A stretch of 64,000 bases of DNA from contig JANPBU010000035.1 in assembly GCA_031430595.1 (NCBI GenBank), positions 62,001-126,000 on the forward strand. The letters run 5' to 3'. Positions 1 to 9,729 of this stretch are shown one piece after another. Numbering within the stretch: position 1 is the first letter of the stretch; every line of letters begins with the position of its first letter. The position numbers and the translations under genes were made by a program. Under the pieces are notes generated by a model that saw nothing but the letters and a program-made list of their open reading frames with translations, ran no database searches and was not told where the DNA came from. Source of the stretch: JANNBN01 sp031430595. Its GTDB lineage: Bacteria; Actinomycetota; Acidimicrobiia; Acidimicrobiales; JANYDT01.

Positions 1-2
1 TT

Positions 3-1049
3 GATGTCAAGCAGGGCGAAGCTGTTGGTGTGATTGGACACAACGGGGCCGGAAAGAGCACACTACTGAAAGTACTTACCCGAATTACTCGCCCGACGAC
101 TGGACAAGTCATCATGCACGGCCGAGTTGGTAGCCTGCTCGAAGTTGGCACCGGGTTCCACTCAGAACTCACCGGCCGAGAGAACATCCACCTCAACGGC
201 GCGATTCTTGGAATGAGGCCGGCGGAAATAAAGGGGGCATTCGACGACATCGTCGAGTTCGCCGGGGTAAGCGCATTCCTTGATACACCGGTAAAACGAT
301 ATTCCAGCGGAATGACCGTACGCTTAGCATTTTCGGTAGCTGCTCACCTACGATGCGACGTTCTTTTGGTCGATGAAGTTCTAGCTGTGGGCGATGCTAA
401 TTTCCAGTCACGCAGCCGAGACAAAATGTCGTCACTCACCCATGATGGCCGAACTGTTTTACTTGTCAGCCACAGCATGGAGTACGTCAATTCGTTATGT
501 GAGCGTACAATCGTGATGGATCAGGGCCGGATAAGTTTTGATGGCCCTGTTCGCGAGGGCACCCAAAAGTACCTGGAGGTTTTGCGCAATGGCTCGTCCC
601 AATCAGAGGCCATGGCTGTGCGCCGACCCGGTACCGGGGAAATGCGTTTTGTCAACGTTAAACCCCGCAAACCGGGTTTCACCGCCGCCGAACCAAAAGT
701 TATTGATTTTGAGGTTGAACAGTTCGCACCGTATGAGGGCGAGTACATCATTTCTTTTCACATCATTGATGACAGCGGGCAACCCGTGGCCCACTGTGAC
801 TCTCGGGTTCTAGGAAAATCTTTCACAGCCCATTCTCGGCTTCAAGGCATGTTTAGCTTGAAGACGCCGTGGCTGAAGCCCGGTTCTTATTACATCAATG
901 CGTTTCTGGCCAGGCCACGGGTCGCTGTTGTGGATGAGGCAGTTCGGGTAGGAGAATTCCACGTTGACCCAGTGCTTCCTTACGCAGAGTCACATGACGC
1001 AGAGTTGTATTCAGGCGCCCCGGTCTTAAGTGATTTCGATTTCGTGTGA
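3..1049 (+). CDS. Wzt-like polysaccharide ABC transporter ATP-binding protein (5' truncated)
   Basis: ATPase of an ABC-2 exporter for surface glycan (O-antigen or teichoic-acid type). The frame is open to the left edge, so the true start lies outside; the GTG at 30 sits inside the Walker A region and is not the start. Visible motifs: Walker A GHNGAGKST, signature YSSGM, Walker B LLVDEVLAVGD and the H-loop VSHSM. After about residue 190 comes a C-terminal beta-rich extension that resembles the Wzt carbohydrate-binding domain, which in that family recognises the modified end of the glycan. The permease partner is presumably upstream, outside the window. The following NRPS-like and glycosyltransferase genes agree with a cell-surface glycan locus. 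The substrate cannot be read from sequence. Confidence 0.9.
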   Translation, partial: DVKQGEAVGVIGHNGAGKSTLLKVLTRITRPTTGQVIMHGRVGSLLEVGTGFHSELTGRENIHLNGAILGMRPAEIKGAFDDIVEFAGVSAFLDTPVKRYSSGMTVRLAFSVAAHLRCDVLLVDEVLAVGDANFQSRSRDKMSSLTHDGRTVLLVSHSMEYVNSLCERTIVMDQGRISFDGPVREGTQKYLEVLRNGSSQSEAMAVRRPGTGEMRFVNVKPRKPGFTAAEPKVIDFEVEQFAPYEGEYIISFHIIDDSGQPVAHCDSRVLGKSFTAHSRLQGMFSLKTPWLKPGSYYINAFLARPRVAVVDEAVRVGEFHVDPVLPYAESHDAELYSGAPVLSDFDFV

Positions 1050-1155
1050 TTCGCCAACACACAATCCCTCACCATTCCTGCTGAATAGAACTGACTTCCT
1101 TGAAATATGATCAGATCGGTGGAAGGGTTCTCTCAATGATTCGTAAGGGGCAGTT

Positions 1156-4100
1156 TTGGAAACCCACAACTTCGGGCAGAGCATGAACGCCGGAGATCAT
1201 CTCGATTTGGTGATCTTCCAAATTTCAGACATGACCGAGTTATTTGAACTTCCGTCAGACTCCCAGACTGCCGGTCGGGACAACGAGGTTGCTGAAGTCT
1301 CGAAATCCGTCGACCTTTCGAAACTTCCAGCGGATTTCGACCGAACCGAGACCCTGTTTGCCGCTTGGTGCGCAGTACTTGAGCGTTATTCAGGCAGTTC
1401 ACGGTTCACACTCGGGCAGCGCGCTGGAGATGCTTCGTGGGCCGTTCACGAGGTGTTAGTGACTGGAACCACCTCTTTCGCAGACCTCGTTAGGTCATCG
1501 GGTTCGCTTCAGCTACATTCCCCAAACGGTCTCAATGTGTCTGAGCTTCTCAGGAAAATTGGGGTAGAGCCGCCACCGTCTCGCCACCCGATTTTCCAAG
1601 TTGGCTTCGAGGTCGAAGGAAACGGCCCCAACACCGTGGCAAAAACTTCAGACGGATTCGACCCATGTGACGTGCTGCTGCGTTGCTCCGCCACAACCAG
1701 CAGTGTTGTTTTGACCCTGGAATATCGGACATCAAGAAATACTGAGACTTGGGCGGCCGCGCTGCTCGAACACGTCGCCACGTTGATCAACAACGGCATC
1801 GACAACCCAGATTGCCCGATAGGACAACTCGGTATCTGCACCTCCACCGAGCTAGCAACGATCGATTCATGGGCCACGGCACCCACAGCAAGCTTCGCCT
1901 CGTCGTCGCTCTTTGAACAATTCTGCACCCAGGCCCTCGAGACCCCAGAAGTTGTTGCGGTCGAATGCAACGGTGAGTCAATTACCTACCACGGCTTGGT
2001 TGAACTCTCACGAGAGATATCAACAGAACTCCGCAACCGGGGCGCCACCAACGGAACCTTGGTAGCTATTACAAACGAACGTTCAATTGGTTTGATTGCG
2101 AGCCTTTTGGCTGTTTTTGCCCACGGTGGCGGCAATGTTCCTATTGACTCAAGCTACCCGCCGGCCAGACGCGAGTTGATGCTCGAAGATTGTGGCGCCC
2201 GACTCTCCCTCTATAGCGGCGAACCTAACGGACCGGTCACCGTTACAGGCCCGGTTCTCACAGCTGCTGGTCAGAACGCTGACGATCAACGCCCTGCTTA
2301 CGTCATCTACACATCGGGTTCTACAGGAAAGCCGAAAGGTGTAGATCTGACTGAGCGGGCACTACTCAATCTCCTCGATTGGCAGCGAAACCGACCGGGC
2401 TTTGCACCAGGTCGACGGGTACTTCAATTCACATCAATCAGCTTTGATGTTTCCTTCCAAGAGATTTTCAGCACGCTTCTCACCGGCGGAACCGTCGTCA
2501 TGATCGACGAACTTACCCGGCGCAATTCTGACGCCATGCTTCGACACATCATTGAACATAACGTCGAACGACTTTTCGTTCCGTTTGTTGCACTTCGAGG
2601 TTTGGCAACGTCAGCCGCTCGACTGAACCTTTTTCCAACCACGTTGCTAGAGGTCTATACGGCCGGTGAGCAACTTCGAGTTGACGACGCAGTTCGGTTG
2701 TTTTTTCGCAATATGCCCGACTGTGAACTTGAAAATCAGTACGGCCCAGCAGAGGCAACGGTCATCGCTACCGCCTACGCACTTGGGACCTACGATGCTT
2801 CGTGGGTTTCTTTGCCCCCGATTGGTCGCCCGGTGACCAACACAACAGTCTCTGTGTGTAACCCGTTTGGTGAGCTGCAGCCGAAAGGCGTTGTTGGGGA
2901 ACTGCGAATTGGGGGTGCCGGTCTGGCCCGAGGGTACCTGGGCGACGAAGCCCGCACTGCCGAACGATTCGTTGACACCAATGGGACGCGTACATATCGA
3001 ACCGGAGACCTTGTCAGTTGGCTTCCCGACGGCAATTTGCGGTACCACGGTCGCAATGACAACCAGGTCAAATTCCGGGGATACCGAATCGAACCGGGCG
3101 AAATTAGCGTCGTTCTTTCCAACCACCCCGATGTCGAACACGCCGTTGCTACGGTTCGTCAGGTATCGGGGAGTGCCCCAAGGCTGATTGCTTTTGTCCA
3201 TCCACGAGGCGTCGTCGACCTTCGGGCACTTCGTGAGTTTGCCAGCGAACATCTTCCCGCCCATATGGTGCCATCGCACTATTCACTTATCGATACTTTC
3301 CCACTCACCGGCTCTGGAAAAATTGACCTTGATTCGATAGCGACACCTACGTTCGATCGTTCAACCTTGTCGAAGCCGTTCCTACAGTGTGTTTCAACCG
3401 ACGAATCGACCCTCGCAAACATTTGGTCGAAACTCCTCGGGGTCGATGTCATTGGCCGAAACGATGACTATTTCGAACTCGGTGGTGATTCGCTGCTCGC
3501 CGTTGAGATGTTCGCAGCGATTCAGGCTGAGTTCGGGGCCGATCTTCCACTTGGCGCGTTAGCTTCGCAACCAACCGTAGGGGGTCTCGCCTCCTTACTG
3601 AGCGACCCATCGAAATCATTCGATGTATTAGTTCAGTTGAAGCAAGGCACCGCAACACCTCTATTTTGCGTGCACGGCGGTTCCGGCAACGTGGCGAGTT
3701 TTCCAAAATTGGCTCGGGCTTTGCCCGATAACCGCCCGATGTACGCATTGCAATGGGATGGCCTTGACGGCTCAACCGGGCGCTCAACCATTGAATCGAT
3801 GGCCGAGCTTTACACTCGCAAAATTCAGGCGATTCAACCGCACGGGCCCTACCTCTTAGCCGGTCAATGCGTCGGCGGACTTGTCGCGCGGGAAATATCA
3901 AGCGTACTTATGAGTAAGGGTGAGGTTGTTGACCTGTTGGTCATGTTTGATTCACCCAATCTTGCAGGCGGGGCATATCGACCGCCCGCCAAGAGCGAAG
4001 AAGTGAAGAAGTTCGTTGTTAAAAGGTTCAACGCTTTGTATGTGTCGTTCTCACGTCGCGCAGTCCACGGTATGTCAGGCGTTATGCGAGCGATGACGCT

Positions 4101-4416
4101 TGCTTTGCGAGGCGAATCGCTTCAGAATGACCACGACCGCCCAGATCCGTTTGCTACCTCGTCACGAATACTGGTAGCCGCCACCCGGGCCTATCGAATA
4201 AAGCCGCTCGGCGTTAGAACGATCTACTTTGGAAGTGGAGAAAGCGACGGCAACAAGCTGGGTTTGTCGGGCACCTGGACGGACGGCTTCTTAGGTTTTG
4301 CTGAGTTTCAATCATCTACATTTACTCTCACGAAAACCTCAGGTGGCCATAACGATATTCTGTACTCCGCTGCTGCGATCGAATCAATCCGTGAGGCGCT
4401 CAGCGAGTTCCCGTAA
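1156..4416 (+). CDS. NRPS-like protein: condensation remnant - adenylation - carrier protein - thioesterase
   Basis: Activates an amino or carboxylic acid with ATP, loads it on its own phosphopantetheine arm and releases it by the C-terminal thioesterase. The first ~230 residues resemble only the C-terminal half of a condensation domain (HPIFQVGF) and lack HHxxxDG. Adenylation motifs: YTSGSTGKPKG near residue 385, FDVSFQEIF, NQYGPAEAT near 528, YRTGDL, GYRIEPGEI and the A10 lysine in SGKID. Carrier motif GGDSL has Ser779. The thioesterase has GQCVGG, so the nucleophile is Cys905, with Asp932 and His1065 (GGH) completing the triad. A hand-read specificity code of about DVQVYAQVIK is nearest to proline-type codes, which is a weak prediction. 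The TTG start is preceded by AAGGGG; ATG at 1183 is an alternative. A SAM methyltransferase follows 42 bp downstream. Confidence 0.9.
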   Translation: METHNFGQSMNAGDHLDLVIFQISDMTELFELPSDSQTAGRDNEVAEVSKSVDLSKLPADFDRTETLFAAWCAVLERYSGSSRFTLGQRAGDASWAVHEVLVTGTTSFADLVRSSGSLQLHSPNGLNVSELLRKIGVEPPPSRHPIFQVGFEVEGNGPNTVAKTSDGFDPCDVLLRCSATTSSVVLTLEYRTSRNTETWAAALLEHVATLINNGIDNPDCPIGQLGICTSTELATIDSWATAPTASFASSSLFEQFCTQALETPEVVAVECNGESITYHGLVELSREISTELRNRGATNGTLVAITNERSIGLIASLLAVFAHGGGNVPIDSSYPPARRELMLEDCGARLSLYSGEPNGPVTVTGPVLTAAGQNADDQRPAYVIYTSGSTGKPKGVDLTERALLNLLDWQRNRPGFAPGRRVLQFTSISFDVSFQEIFSTLLTGGTVVMIDELTRRNSDAMLRHIIEHNVERLFVPFVALRGLATSAARLNLFPTTLLEVYTAGEQLRVDDAVRLFFRNMPDCELENQYGPAEATVIATAYALGTYDASWVSLPPIGRPVTNTTVSVCNPFGELQPKGVVGELRIGGAGLARGYLGDEARTAERFVDTNGTRTYRTGDLVSWLPDGNLRYHGRNDNQVKFRGYRIEPGEISVVLSNHPDVEHAVATVRQVSGSAPRLIAFVHPRGVVDLRALREFASEHLPAHMVPSHYSLIDTFPLTGSGKIDLDSIATPTFDRSTLSKPFLQCVSTDESTLANIWSKLLGVDVIGRNDDYFELGGDSLLAVEMFAAIQAEFGADLPLGALASQPTVGGLASLLSDPSKSFDVLVQLKQGTATPLFCVHGGSGNVASFPKLARALPDNRPMYALQWDGLDGSTGRSTIESMAELYTRKIQAIQPHGPYLLAGQCVGGLVAREISSVLMSKGEVVDLLVMFDSPNLAGGAYRPPAKSEEVKKFVVKRFNALYVSFSRRAVHGMSGVMRAMTLALRGESLQNDHDRPDPFATSSRILVAATRAYRIKPLGVRTIYFGSGESDGNKLGLSGTWTDGFLGFAEFQSSTFTLTKTSGGHNDILYSAAAIESIREALSEFP

Positions 4417-4458
4417 ACACTGTTCCCCCCGTAACACAACCTTCGAAAAGGCCATGAA

Positions 4459-5277
4459 ATGACGGAACCAGCCCTACTGAAAAAGTCGATCACTGAAGAT
4501 CGAATTTCCACAGCAAAACAACTTCTCACCGACCGGCTTGGGCGCGCTCGGCTCGATGGGCTGACGTTCCTCGATGTCCACTGTGGGGTTGGTCTCTTTT
4601 CGGTTGCTGCGCATCGATTAGGGGCGACCGTGTTGGCATTCGAAGACGATCCGGAGCTTCTCGCCGACGCTAAATCGATTCGGTCAAGCTTTGCTAGCGA
4701 TGACGCTTGGACAATCGTCAGTGGTGCCATTGAAGACAAGCTGTTCATGGGTTCGCTTGAGCTGTACGACATCGTTCACTCGAGTGACATCCTAGATAAG
4801 CGCGAACATATGTACCACGCTGTTGAAGATTGTGCCGATCGCGTCAAGGTAGGCGGCGTCCTCTACTTCACGGCGGCGAACGACCAGGGTCTGACGTCAA
4901 AATTTTGGGGCAGCGTCAAAAAAAGGTCGGAATCTGTTCCCAGCGCGCTGAAGACCCCGTTCGTTGCAGCGGTAGTTGCGCCTCGTGTCGGGCTCGGGTT
5001 TCTGACAAGTGTGGTTCAGCGCCGACCAAAACAGTACGTCGAAAGCTGGACAAAGTACTCAGATGTTCGGGGCACGAGCCGTTGGTCAGACCTTGTTCAA
5101 ATGACTACCCGGTACCCATACCATGTGAGCGATCCAGGCACGATGATTGCCCACCTCGCTAAACGGCACCTTCACCTTGATCGCCTAGTGCCTTCAGGTC
5201 GAGGCTTCAACTACAACGAGTACATTTTCACTCGCCACGAGGCCGACCCGACGTTTACCAGTCGGGCTTCCGCCTAG
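4459..5277 (+). CDS. class I SAM-dependent methyltransferase
   Basis: Small-molecule type methyltransferase of 272 residues with a Rossmann core. The SAM-binding glycine motif is VHCGVGLFS (about residues 37-45) and the acidic end of strand 2 is FEDDPELL. A third conserved segment, YDIVHSSDILDK, corresponds to post-motif II. The start ATG has AAAAGG seven bases upstream. It lies 42 bp after the NRPS-like gene on the same strand, so they are probably co-transcribed; the NRPS product or a locus sugar is a reasonable substrate, by inference only. The C-terminal third, which usually sets substrate choice, is not recognised. Confidence 0.85.
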   Translation: MTEPALLKKSITEDRISTAKQLLTDRLGRARLDGLTFLDVHCGVGLFSVAAHRLGATVLAFEDDPELLADAKSIRSSFASDDAWTIVSGAIEDKLFMGSLELYDIVHSSDILDKREHMYHAVEDCADRVKVGGVLYFTAANDQGLTSKFWGSVKKRSESVPSALKTPFVAAVVAPRVGLGFLTSVVQRRPKQYVESWTKYSDVRGTSRWSDLVQMTTRYPYHVSDPGTMIAHLAKRHLHLDRLVPSGRGFNYNEYIFTRHEADPTFTSRASA

Positions 5278-5304
5278 TTGAAGATTGTTCATACGCCGGC
5301 TGCA

Positions 5305-5955
5305 ATGGGTACGTGGGGTACTCGTCTTCCCCTCTATTTGCTCGGGGCCCTGTTCTTTTCCCTTGGCGCCACGGCGTTCATAGAGGCTGGGCTCGGTACC
5401 GACCCACTTGACGTGCTGTCGCTTGGGCTTATCGAACACATCTCTTGGATGACGATTGGAATTGCTCAGGCGTCATTTGCTGCGATCTGTATTGGCATTT
5501 GGTCGGTATGGAACAAGCGACGCCCCACCCTTACTCCATTCATCACCTTTCTCTTTTGCGGCACGATGATCGACCTGTTCACCAGAAAAAAGATTCGAGA
5601 AGGCCGAAACGTGGCCGGGTACCTGCACCTGGGGCCGTGGCCGACCATGCTGATTGGCTTGGCGGCATGCGCTTATGGGTCGTCGCTCATCATTATGAGC
5701 GGCTTCGGAATTCGGGCGATGGATTTACTTGCGCTCACGGCATTCCAAAAAAAGCGAGTTCCGTTTTGGTTGGGTAAGGGCGTTTTAGAGCTTTTGTTGT
5801 TGGGAATAGGTTGGACGCTCGGCGGCCCGGTTGGCTGGGGAACGGTTGCCTTCTTGATCATCGTCGGTTGGACGATCCAGCCCATCATCTGGGCAAATCG
5901 TAAGTTCTTGTCGCTGCCAGACTTTGGTTTGAATCTTCACCAACCAATCGCCTGA
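5305..5955 (+). CDS. YczE/YitT-like integral membrane protein
   Basis: Polytopic membrane protein of the YczE/YyaS family, with about five hydrophobic segments. The family hallmark near the N-terminus is seen as FSLGATAFIEAGLGTDP, with GTDPLDVLSLG following, and a second related half has SGFGIRAMDLLAL. The biochemical function of the family is not established; in Bacillus, yczE sits beside the surfactin/sfp region, so its position next to an NRPS-like gene is notable. The frame opens at a TTG directly after the methyltransferase stop (5278), but the ATG at 5305 puts the first helix at the distance usual for the family and is preferred. It overlaps the tail of the opposing gene by 19 bp. Confidence 0.75.
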   Translation: MGTWGTRLPLYLLGALFFSLGATAFIEAGLGTDPLDVLSLGLIEHISWMTIGIAQASFAAICIGIWSVWNKRRPTLTPFITFLFCGTMIDLFTRKKIREGRNVAGYLHLGPWPTMLIGLAACAYGSSLIIMSGFGIRAMDLLALTAFQKKRVPFWLGKGVLELLLLGIGWTLGGPVGWGTVAFLIIVGWTIQPIIWANRKFLSLPDFGLNLHQPIA

Positions 5956-7007
5956 AGTATCCGTCGTGCCCTCGGTTCGGCCGAGTAGTGCTCTAACGCA
6001 AAGGCTCGTCCGTCTTCACCAATTCGGGCGCAAGCTTCGCTATCTGCAAGCACATCGAGCGCCCACTTGTGTTTCGACTCAAGTTCAAATCCGAGGTAGT
6101 GAACCCCGTTAACTGGCGGCACCGGAAGGCGACATTCAGCCTTGTCAAAATCGAGTTGAAGGGTTACACACCCTGCGACCAATGATTCCCAAAACCGCCA
6201 ACTATCCCATTGAACGAGGCGACGAGAAAAGACGCGATTCACGGCACGGTGGGGCATCCGAAGCGGTATCGCCGGATTCGTCGGAAACTTCCCGATCAGA
6301 CCACCACCAAACGCCGCACATGCCCGAGATTCGGTCAACCGTTGAAAGTATGAGCTTCGATGTCGATATCCCGTTTGGTGCCAAAGCGATGCCTCCGCCG
6401 GGTTTTGCGGTGCGGCGTCGATAGCCTCAACCGTGGCATCAATAGTTACCGAAGATGGGAGAGCCGCAACTACTTGGCTGTTGGCAAGGTCTCGAACCAT
6501 ATGACCCACTCGGCTGTTCGAAAGAAGCGTTGCCCGACGCTCATTTCCAAATGTGTCAGCAACCGCTGTAATGATTCGACCGGTCAAGCTGAATGTATCT
6601 GGTGTTACGTTCGCCGGGTACCAGATCGATGAGACCATGTGGGACTTCGCAATCACATCAAATCGTCGAGCTGCGGCGTCCCAGCTATGGGTCACGGTGC
6701 CGTCATCATGATCAAAAAACAAGGTTTTCTGGTTTGGTTTTGGCGCCAAACACTGAGCAGGAAATGAGTCTGCGTACCAAAACCATTCATGATCTACAAC
6801 GAGCAGCTCGGCGTCTTCGGGAGATACAGCTGGATCGTGTCGCAGTAACGGTTTACCGTCGTGAGGCTCGAACCAGTAATCGACGTTCGACGCGGTTTTG
6901 ATGCCAAGCTGATGTAACCCCTCAGCAAAACCGACTAGAGCGTGGTGGTAGTGATTGCGGAGTGCTGGGCGGGTCGAATGGCAAAAAAAGTACACCAGCC
7001 TGTCCAT
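5937..7007 (-). CDS. glycosyltransferase-like protein of unknown specificity
   Basis: A 356-residue soluble protein. The C-terminal half has the layout of a retaining GT-B glycosyltransferase or exostosin-like protein: the segment WDSWRFWESLVAGCVTLQLD resembles the nucleotide-sugar-binding loop with a conserved Glu, and it is followed by a C-terminal helix HYSAEPRARRIL. The N-terminal half carries DHEWFWYADSF and FFDHDDGTVTHSWD, which I do not recognise. Location between membrane, NeuD-like and GT4 genes supports a role in glycan assembly, but this is context rather than a family assignment. It reads convergently into the YczE-like gene and co-directionally with the acetyltransferase upstream. 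Confidence 0.6.
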   Translation of the reverse strand: MDRLVYFFCHSTRPALRNHYHHALVGFAEGLHQLGIKTASNVDYWFEPHDGKPLLRHDPAVSPEDAELLVVDHEWFWYADSFPAQCLAPKPNQKTLFFDHDDGTVTHSWDAAARRFDVIAKSHMVSSIWYPANVTPDTFSLTGRIITAVADTFGNERRATLLSNSRVGHMVRDLANSQVVAALPSSVTIDATVEAIDAAPQNPAEASLWHQTGYRHRSSYFQRLTESRACAAFGGGLIGKFPTNPAIPLRMPHRAVNRVFSRRLVQWDSWRFWESLVAGCVTLQLDFDKAECRLPVPPVNGVHYLGFELESKHKWALDVLADSEACARIGEDGRAFALEHYSAEPRARRILQAIGW

Positions 7008-7036
7008 GAAAACCCGACTCTCAAAAAATTCAAGTT

Positions 7037-7648
7037 CTACCGAGCAGGTACGCCCTTGACGGTCGAGTGAGACTTTACATTCCTCGTGACGACTGCACCA
7101 GCACCAACGATGGCACCGTCGCCCAAGGTCAATCCCTGAAGAATTGATGCATTCGTTCCTACAAAAACATCTTTACCAATCGTCACATCGCCTGAGATTG
7201 CGGCCCCGGGCATTATGCAGGTACCCGCGCCGAGCACTGAGTCGTGACCGACAATGGTGTTTTGAGACAAATGAACAAAGTCGCCCAATACGCAGAGCGA
7301 TGACACGCGGGCGCCGGCGAACACGGTAAGCCCCACTCCGGTCGAGACCCCGAAGCCGATGGTTGCCTCAGCGTCAACGAACGATCGAGCTTGGTCAACG
7401 GGGAGATGAAGGCGGGTTCTCACATGCGACCGCACTGCCGGTGTTCCCACGCCGAGCACCCACAACCTTTCTTCGAGTAAGAAACCGTCAAACCCACCCA
7501 GATGACGCACACCCCACTTGTGCATTCTGGGCAGCAACGGCGCATCATCCACAACACCATCGACGCAGCCAAGCAAATTGAGTCGGAACAACAACGTGAG
7601 AACGTCGCTTCCGTGACCTGCGCCACCAAGAATCACTATCCGTTGCAA
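7037..7648 (-). CDS. NeuD-family sugar O/N-acetyltransferase
   Basis: Acetyltransferase of the NeuD/PglD type that acetylates an amino sugar or sialic-acid-like sugar using acetyl-CoA. The N-terminus has the nucleotide-binding strand RIVILGGAGHG. From about residue 95 a left-handed beta-helix of hexapeptide repeats runs to the end (DVTIGKDVFVGTNASILQG, IVGAGAVVTRNV). The frame extends upstream to 7867, inside asnB, but the extra 73 residues are unlike the family. TTG at 7648 with GAGGG five bases upstream gives the usual ~200 residues and leaves a 95-bp divergent intergenic region before asnB. Neighbouring glycosyltransferases support a glycan-decorating role. Confidence 0.8.
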   Translation of the reverse strand: MQRIVILGGAGHGSDVLTLLFRLNLLGCVDGVVDDAPLLPRMHKWGVRHLGGFDGFLLEERLWVLGVGTPAVRSHVRTRLHLPVDQARSFVDAEATIGFGVSTGVGLTVFAGARVSSLCVLGDFVHLSQNTIVGHDSVLGAGTCIMPGAAISGDVTIGKDVFVGTNASILQGLTLGDGAIVGAGAVVTRNVKSHSTVKGVPAR

Positions 7649-7743
7649 AACAACCCTCGCATCACCAATGTCGTCAGGAGTTGCTTCACAGTTCACTAAC
7701 CTACCTATCAATGACGACACCCCGCTACGACAGCCGATAAAGC

Positions 7744-9729
7744 ATGTGCGGAATTGTTGGGTTTTTGGTCGGGGAACATCAGTCGTCTCGGGCAGTCGAT
7801 TTTTCGATTGAGGCAGCACTCGAAACCTTGACCCATCGGGGGCCAGATGGTTCTGGCGTTTGGTCAAGTTCCGAAGACGGTACGCATGGCTATCAGATAG
7901 CGCTCGGACAGCGGCGTTTGGCAGTCATCGACCTCACTGAAGGGGGTCGTCAGCCCATGCACCGTGGCCACTTGTCAGTGGTGTTCAACGGCGAGATTTA
8001 CAACTACAAAACCCTTCGAACTGAACTTACCCAACTTGGGCACTCATTCGTGTCTGAATCCGACACTGAAGTATTGCTCGCCGCCGTTTCTGAGTGGGGT
8101 CCGGCCCAGGCGTGTAAACGCGTCGATGGTATGTTCGCTTTCGGAATAGTCGATCGACAACGTCAGCTCTTGTGGCTTGGTCGCGATCGCTTCGGTGAAA
8201 AGCCGCTGTATCTTTTGGCCTCGCCTGACGGTTTCGGTTTCGGGTCAGAACTGCGTTCGCTTCGCCTCATGCCTGGCTTTGTCGGTGGCATCGACCCGGC
8301 TGCGTTCACTTCCTACGTACGCACAGGGGTGGTTGGGGGAAGTCTTGCCATCCATCCACGAACTGCGAAACTTCCACCAGGCAGCCTTCTCCGAATTGAT
8401 CTCACACGACCCCCCGTTAACGTGCATGAGCTTCACCCCGAGTCGTGGTGGTCACCGGTGTCAGCCGCCCTCGAGGCTCGAAACACCCCGTTTGCGGGCA
8501 CACTTTCAGAGGCGGCTGATGCCCTCGATGACCTCCTCATCGCAGCGGCTAAGAGTCGGGCTGTGGCCGACGTTGCGATCGGCACCTTTCTTTCTGGTGG
8601 TGTCGACTCATCAAGCGTCGTAGCTGCGCTCTGCGCTTCTTCAACCGATGTACGTACCTTTACGATCGGATCTGACCTACCTGCGTTTAATGAAGCGAAC
8701 GAGGCCAGAGCTATCGCTAACCATCTTGGTACGCGACACACTGAACTCATCGTGACAAGCAGTGAAGCGCAATCGGTCGTTCCTCGGCTTGCTGACATGT
8801 TCGATGAACCATTTGCCGACTCGTCCCAAATTCCAACGTTTTTGGTTTCACAAATGGCTCGACGCGATGTAACTGTCGCATTGAGCGGTGATGCCGGTGA
8901 TGAAATTTTCGGAGGGTACAACCGGTATACCGAGGCGGCAATGCGTTGGCCCCGCATTGAAATGGTCCCTGCCCCTCTCCGTTCATTTGCTGCGCGGTCA
9001 GCACGAATGATTCCACCGCGAACTTATGATCGAACAGGCCAGCTGATAGCGAAATCCGGAATCAGCAAACGGTTCAGTCGAGGAATCGGCGACCAGATTC
9101 ATAAGACTGCGCGCGTGATCGGGGCGACAGACGCAAACGAACTGTTCGAGTCGCTCGTTCGTGTTTGGAACCCGGCCACTGTTATGTTGCAAAGCCCGAT
9201 TCCGCATGAGCGATCGGTTCACCCATCTGCGGCATCAATCAGATTCGGTGAAAAAGATTTGCATCCAGCCGAGACCATGATGCTGCTCGACACGATTGGC
9301 TACTTACACGATGACATTCTTACGAAAGTCGATCGCGCAGCTATGGCTACGAGCCTTGAAACAAGAGCCCCTTTTCTCACCCCCGAACTGTTTACCTTTG
9401 CGTGGACGCTTCCCCTCGAGTACCGAGTCAGCCGCGGGCGGGGCAAACTCGTTTTGCGAGAAGTGCTTGCTAAGCGAGTTCCTCGCGAGTTAATTGAAGG
9501 TCCCAAAAATGGCTTTGGGGTCCCGATTGGGGCTTGGTTACGCGGGCCACTTCGCACGTGGGCCGAGCACCTACTCGATCGTGATCGCCTTGAGAAAGCT
9601 GGCCTGTTCGATGTTGACGTTGTTCGAACGTACTGGGACGAGCACCTGTCCGGAAATCGAAACTGGCAACATCAATTATGGACGGTGTTGATGTTCGAGG
9701 CCTGGCGCGATCGATGGGATTCGCCGTGA
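7744..9729 (+). CDS. asnB: asparagine synthase (glutamine-hydrolysing) family protein
   Basis: Class B asparagine synthetase family. The N-terminal class II glutaminase domain (about residues 1-215) starts MCGIVGF, with Cys2 as the nucleophile, and includes RRLAVIDL, FNGEIYNY and RDRFGEKPLY. The synthase domain has the ATP pyrophosphatase loop SGGVDSSSV at about 283 and SGDAGDEIFGGY. At 661 residues it is slightly long, as is usual for the AsnB-like enzymes in polysaccharide loci, which amidate uronic acids or other sugar carboxylates as well as aspartate. The stop overlaps the GTG of the next gene (GTGA), so the two are probably translationally coupled. Whether it makes asparagine or modifies glycan cannot be decided here. 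Confidence 0.9.
   Translation: MCGIVGFLVGEHQSSRAVDFSIEAALETLTHRGPDGSGVWSSSEDGTHGYQIALGQRRLAVIDLTEGGRQPMHRGHLSVVFNGEIYNYKTLRTELTQLGHSFVSESDTEVLLAAVSEWGPAQACKRVDGMFAFGIVDRQRQLLWLGRDRFGEKPLYLLASPDGFGFGSELRSLRLMPGFVGGIDPAAFTSYVRTGVVGGSLAIHPRTAKLPPGSLLRIDLTRPPVNVHELHPESWWSPVSAALEARNTPFAGTLSEAADALDDLLIAAAKSRAVADVAIGTFLSGGVDSSSVVAALCASSTDVRTFTIGSDLPAFNEANEARAIANHLGTRHTELIVTSSEAQSVVPRLADMFDEPFADSSQIPTFLVSQMARRDVTVALSGDAGDEIFGGYNRYTEAAMRWPRIEMVPAPLRSFAARSARMIPPRTYDRTGQLIAKSGISKRFSRGIGDQIHKTARVIGATDANELFESLVRVWNPATVMLQSPIPHERSVHPSAASIRFGEKDLHPAETMMLLDTIGYLHDDILTKVDRAAMATSLETRAPFLTPELFTFAWTLPLEYRVSRGRGKLVLREVLAKRVPRELIEGPKNGFGVPIGAWLRGPLRTWAEHLLDRDRLEKAGLFDVDVVRTYWDEHLSGNRNWQHQLWTVLMFEAWRDRWDSP

Noticed and set aside
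1156..1850. Full condensation domain in the NRPS-like protein
   Set aside because: Only C-terminal-half features are visible and the HHxxxDG catalytic motif is absent.
2647..3279. 210-residue antisense frame within the NRPS-like gene
   Set aside because: It lies wholly opposite the adenylation domain, with no recognisable domain or ribosome site.
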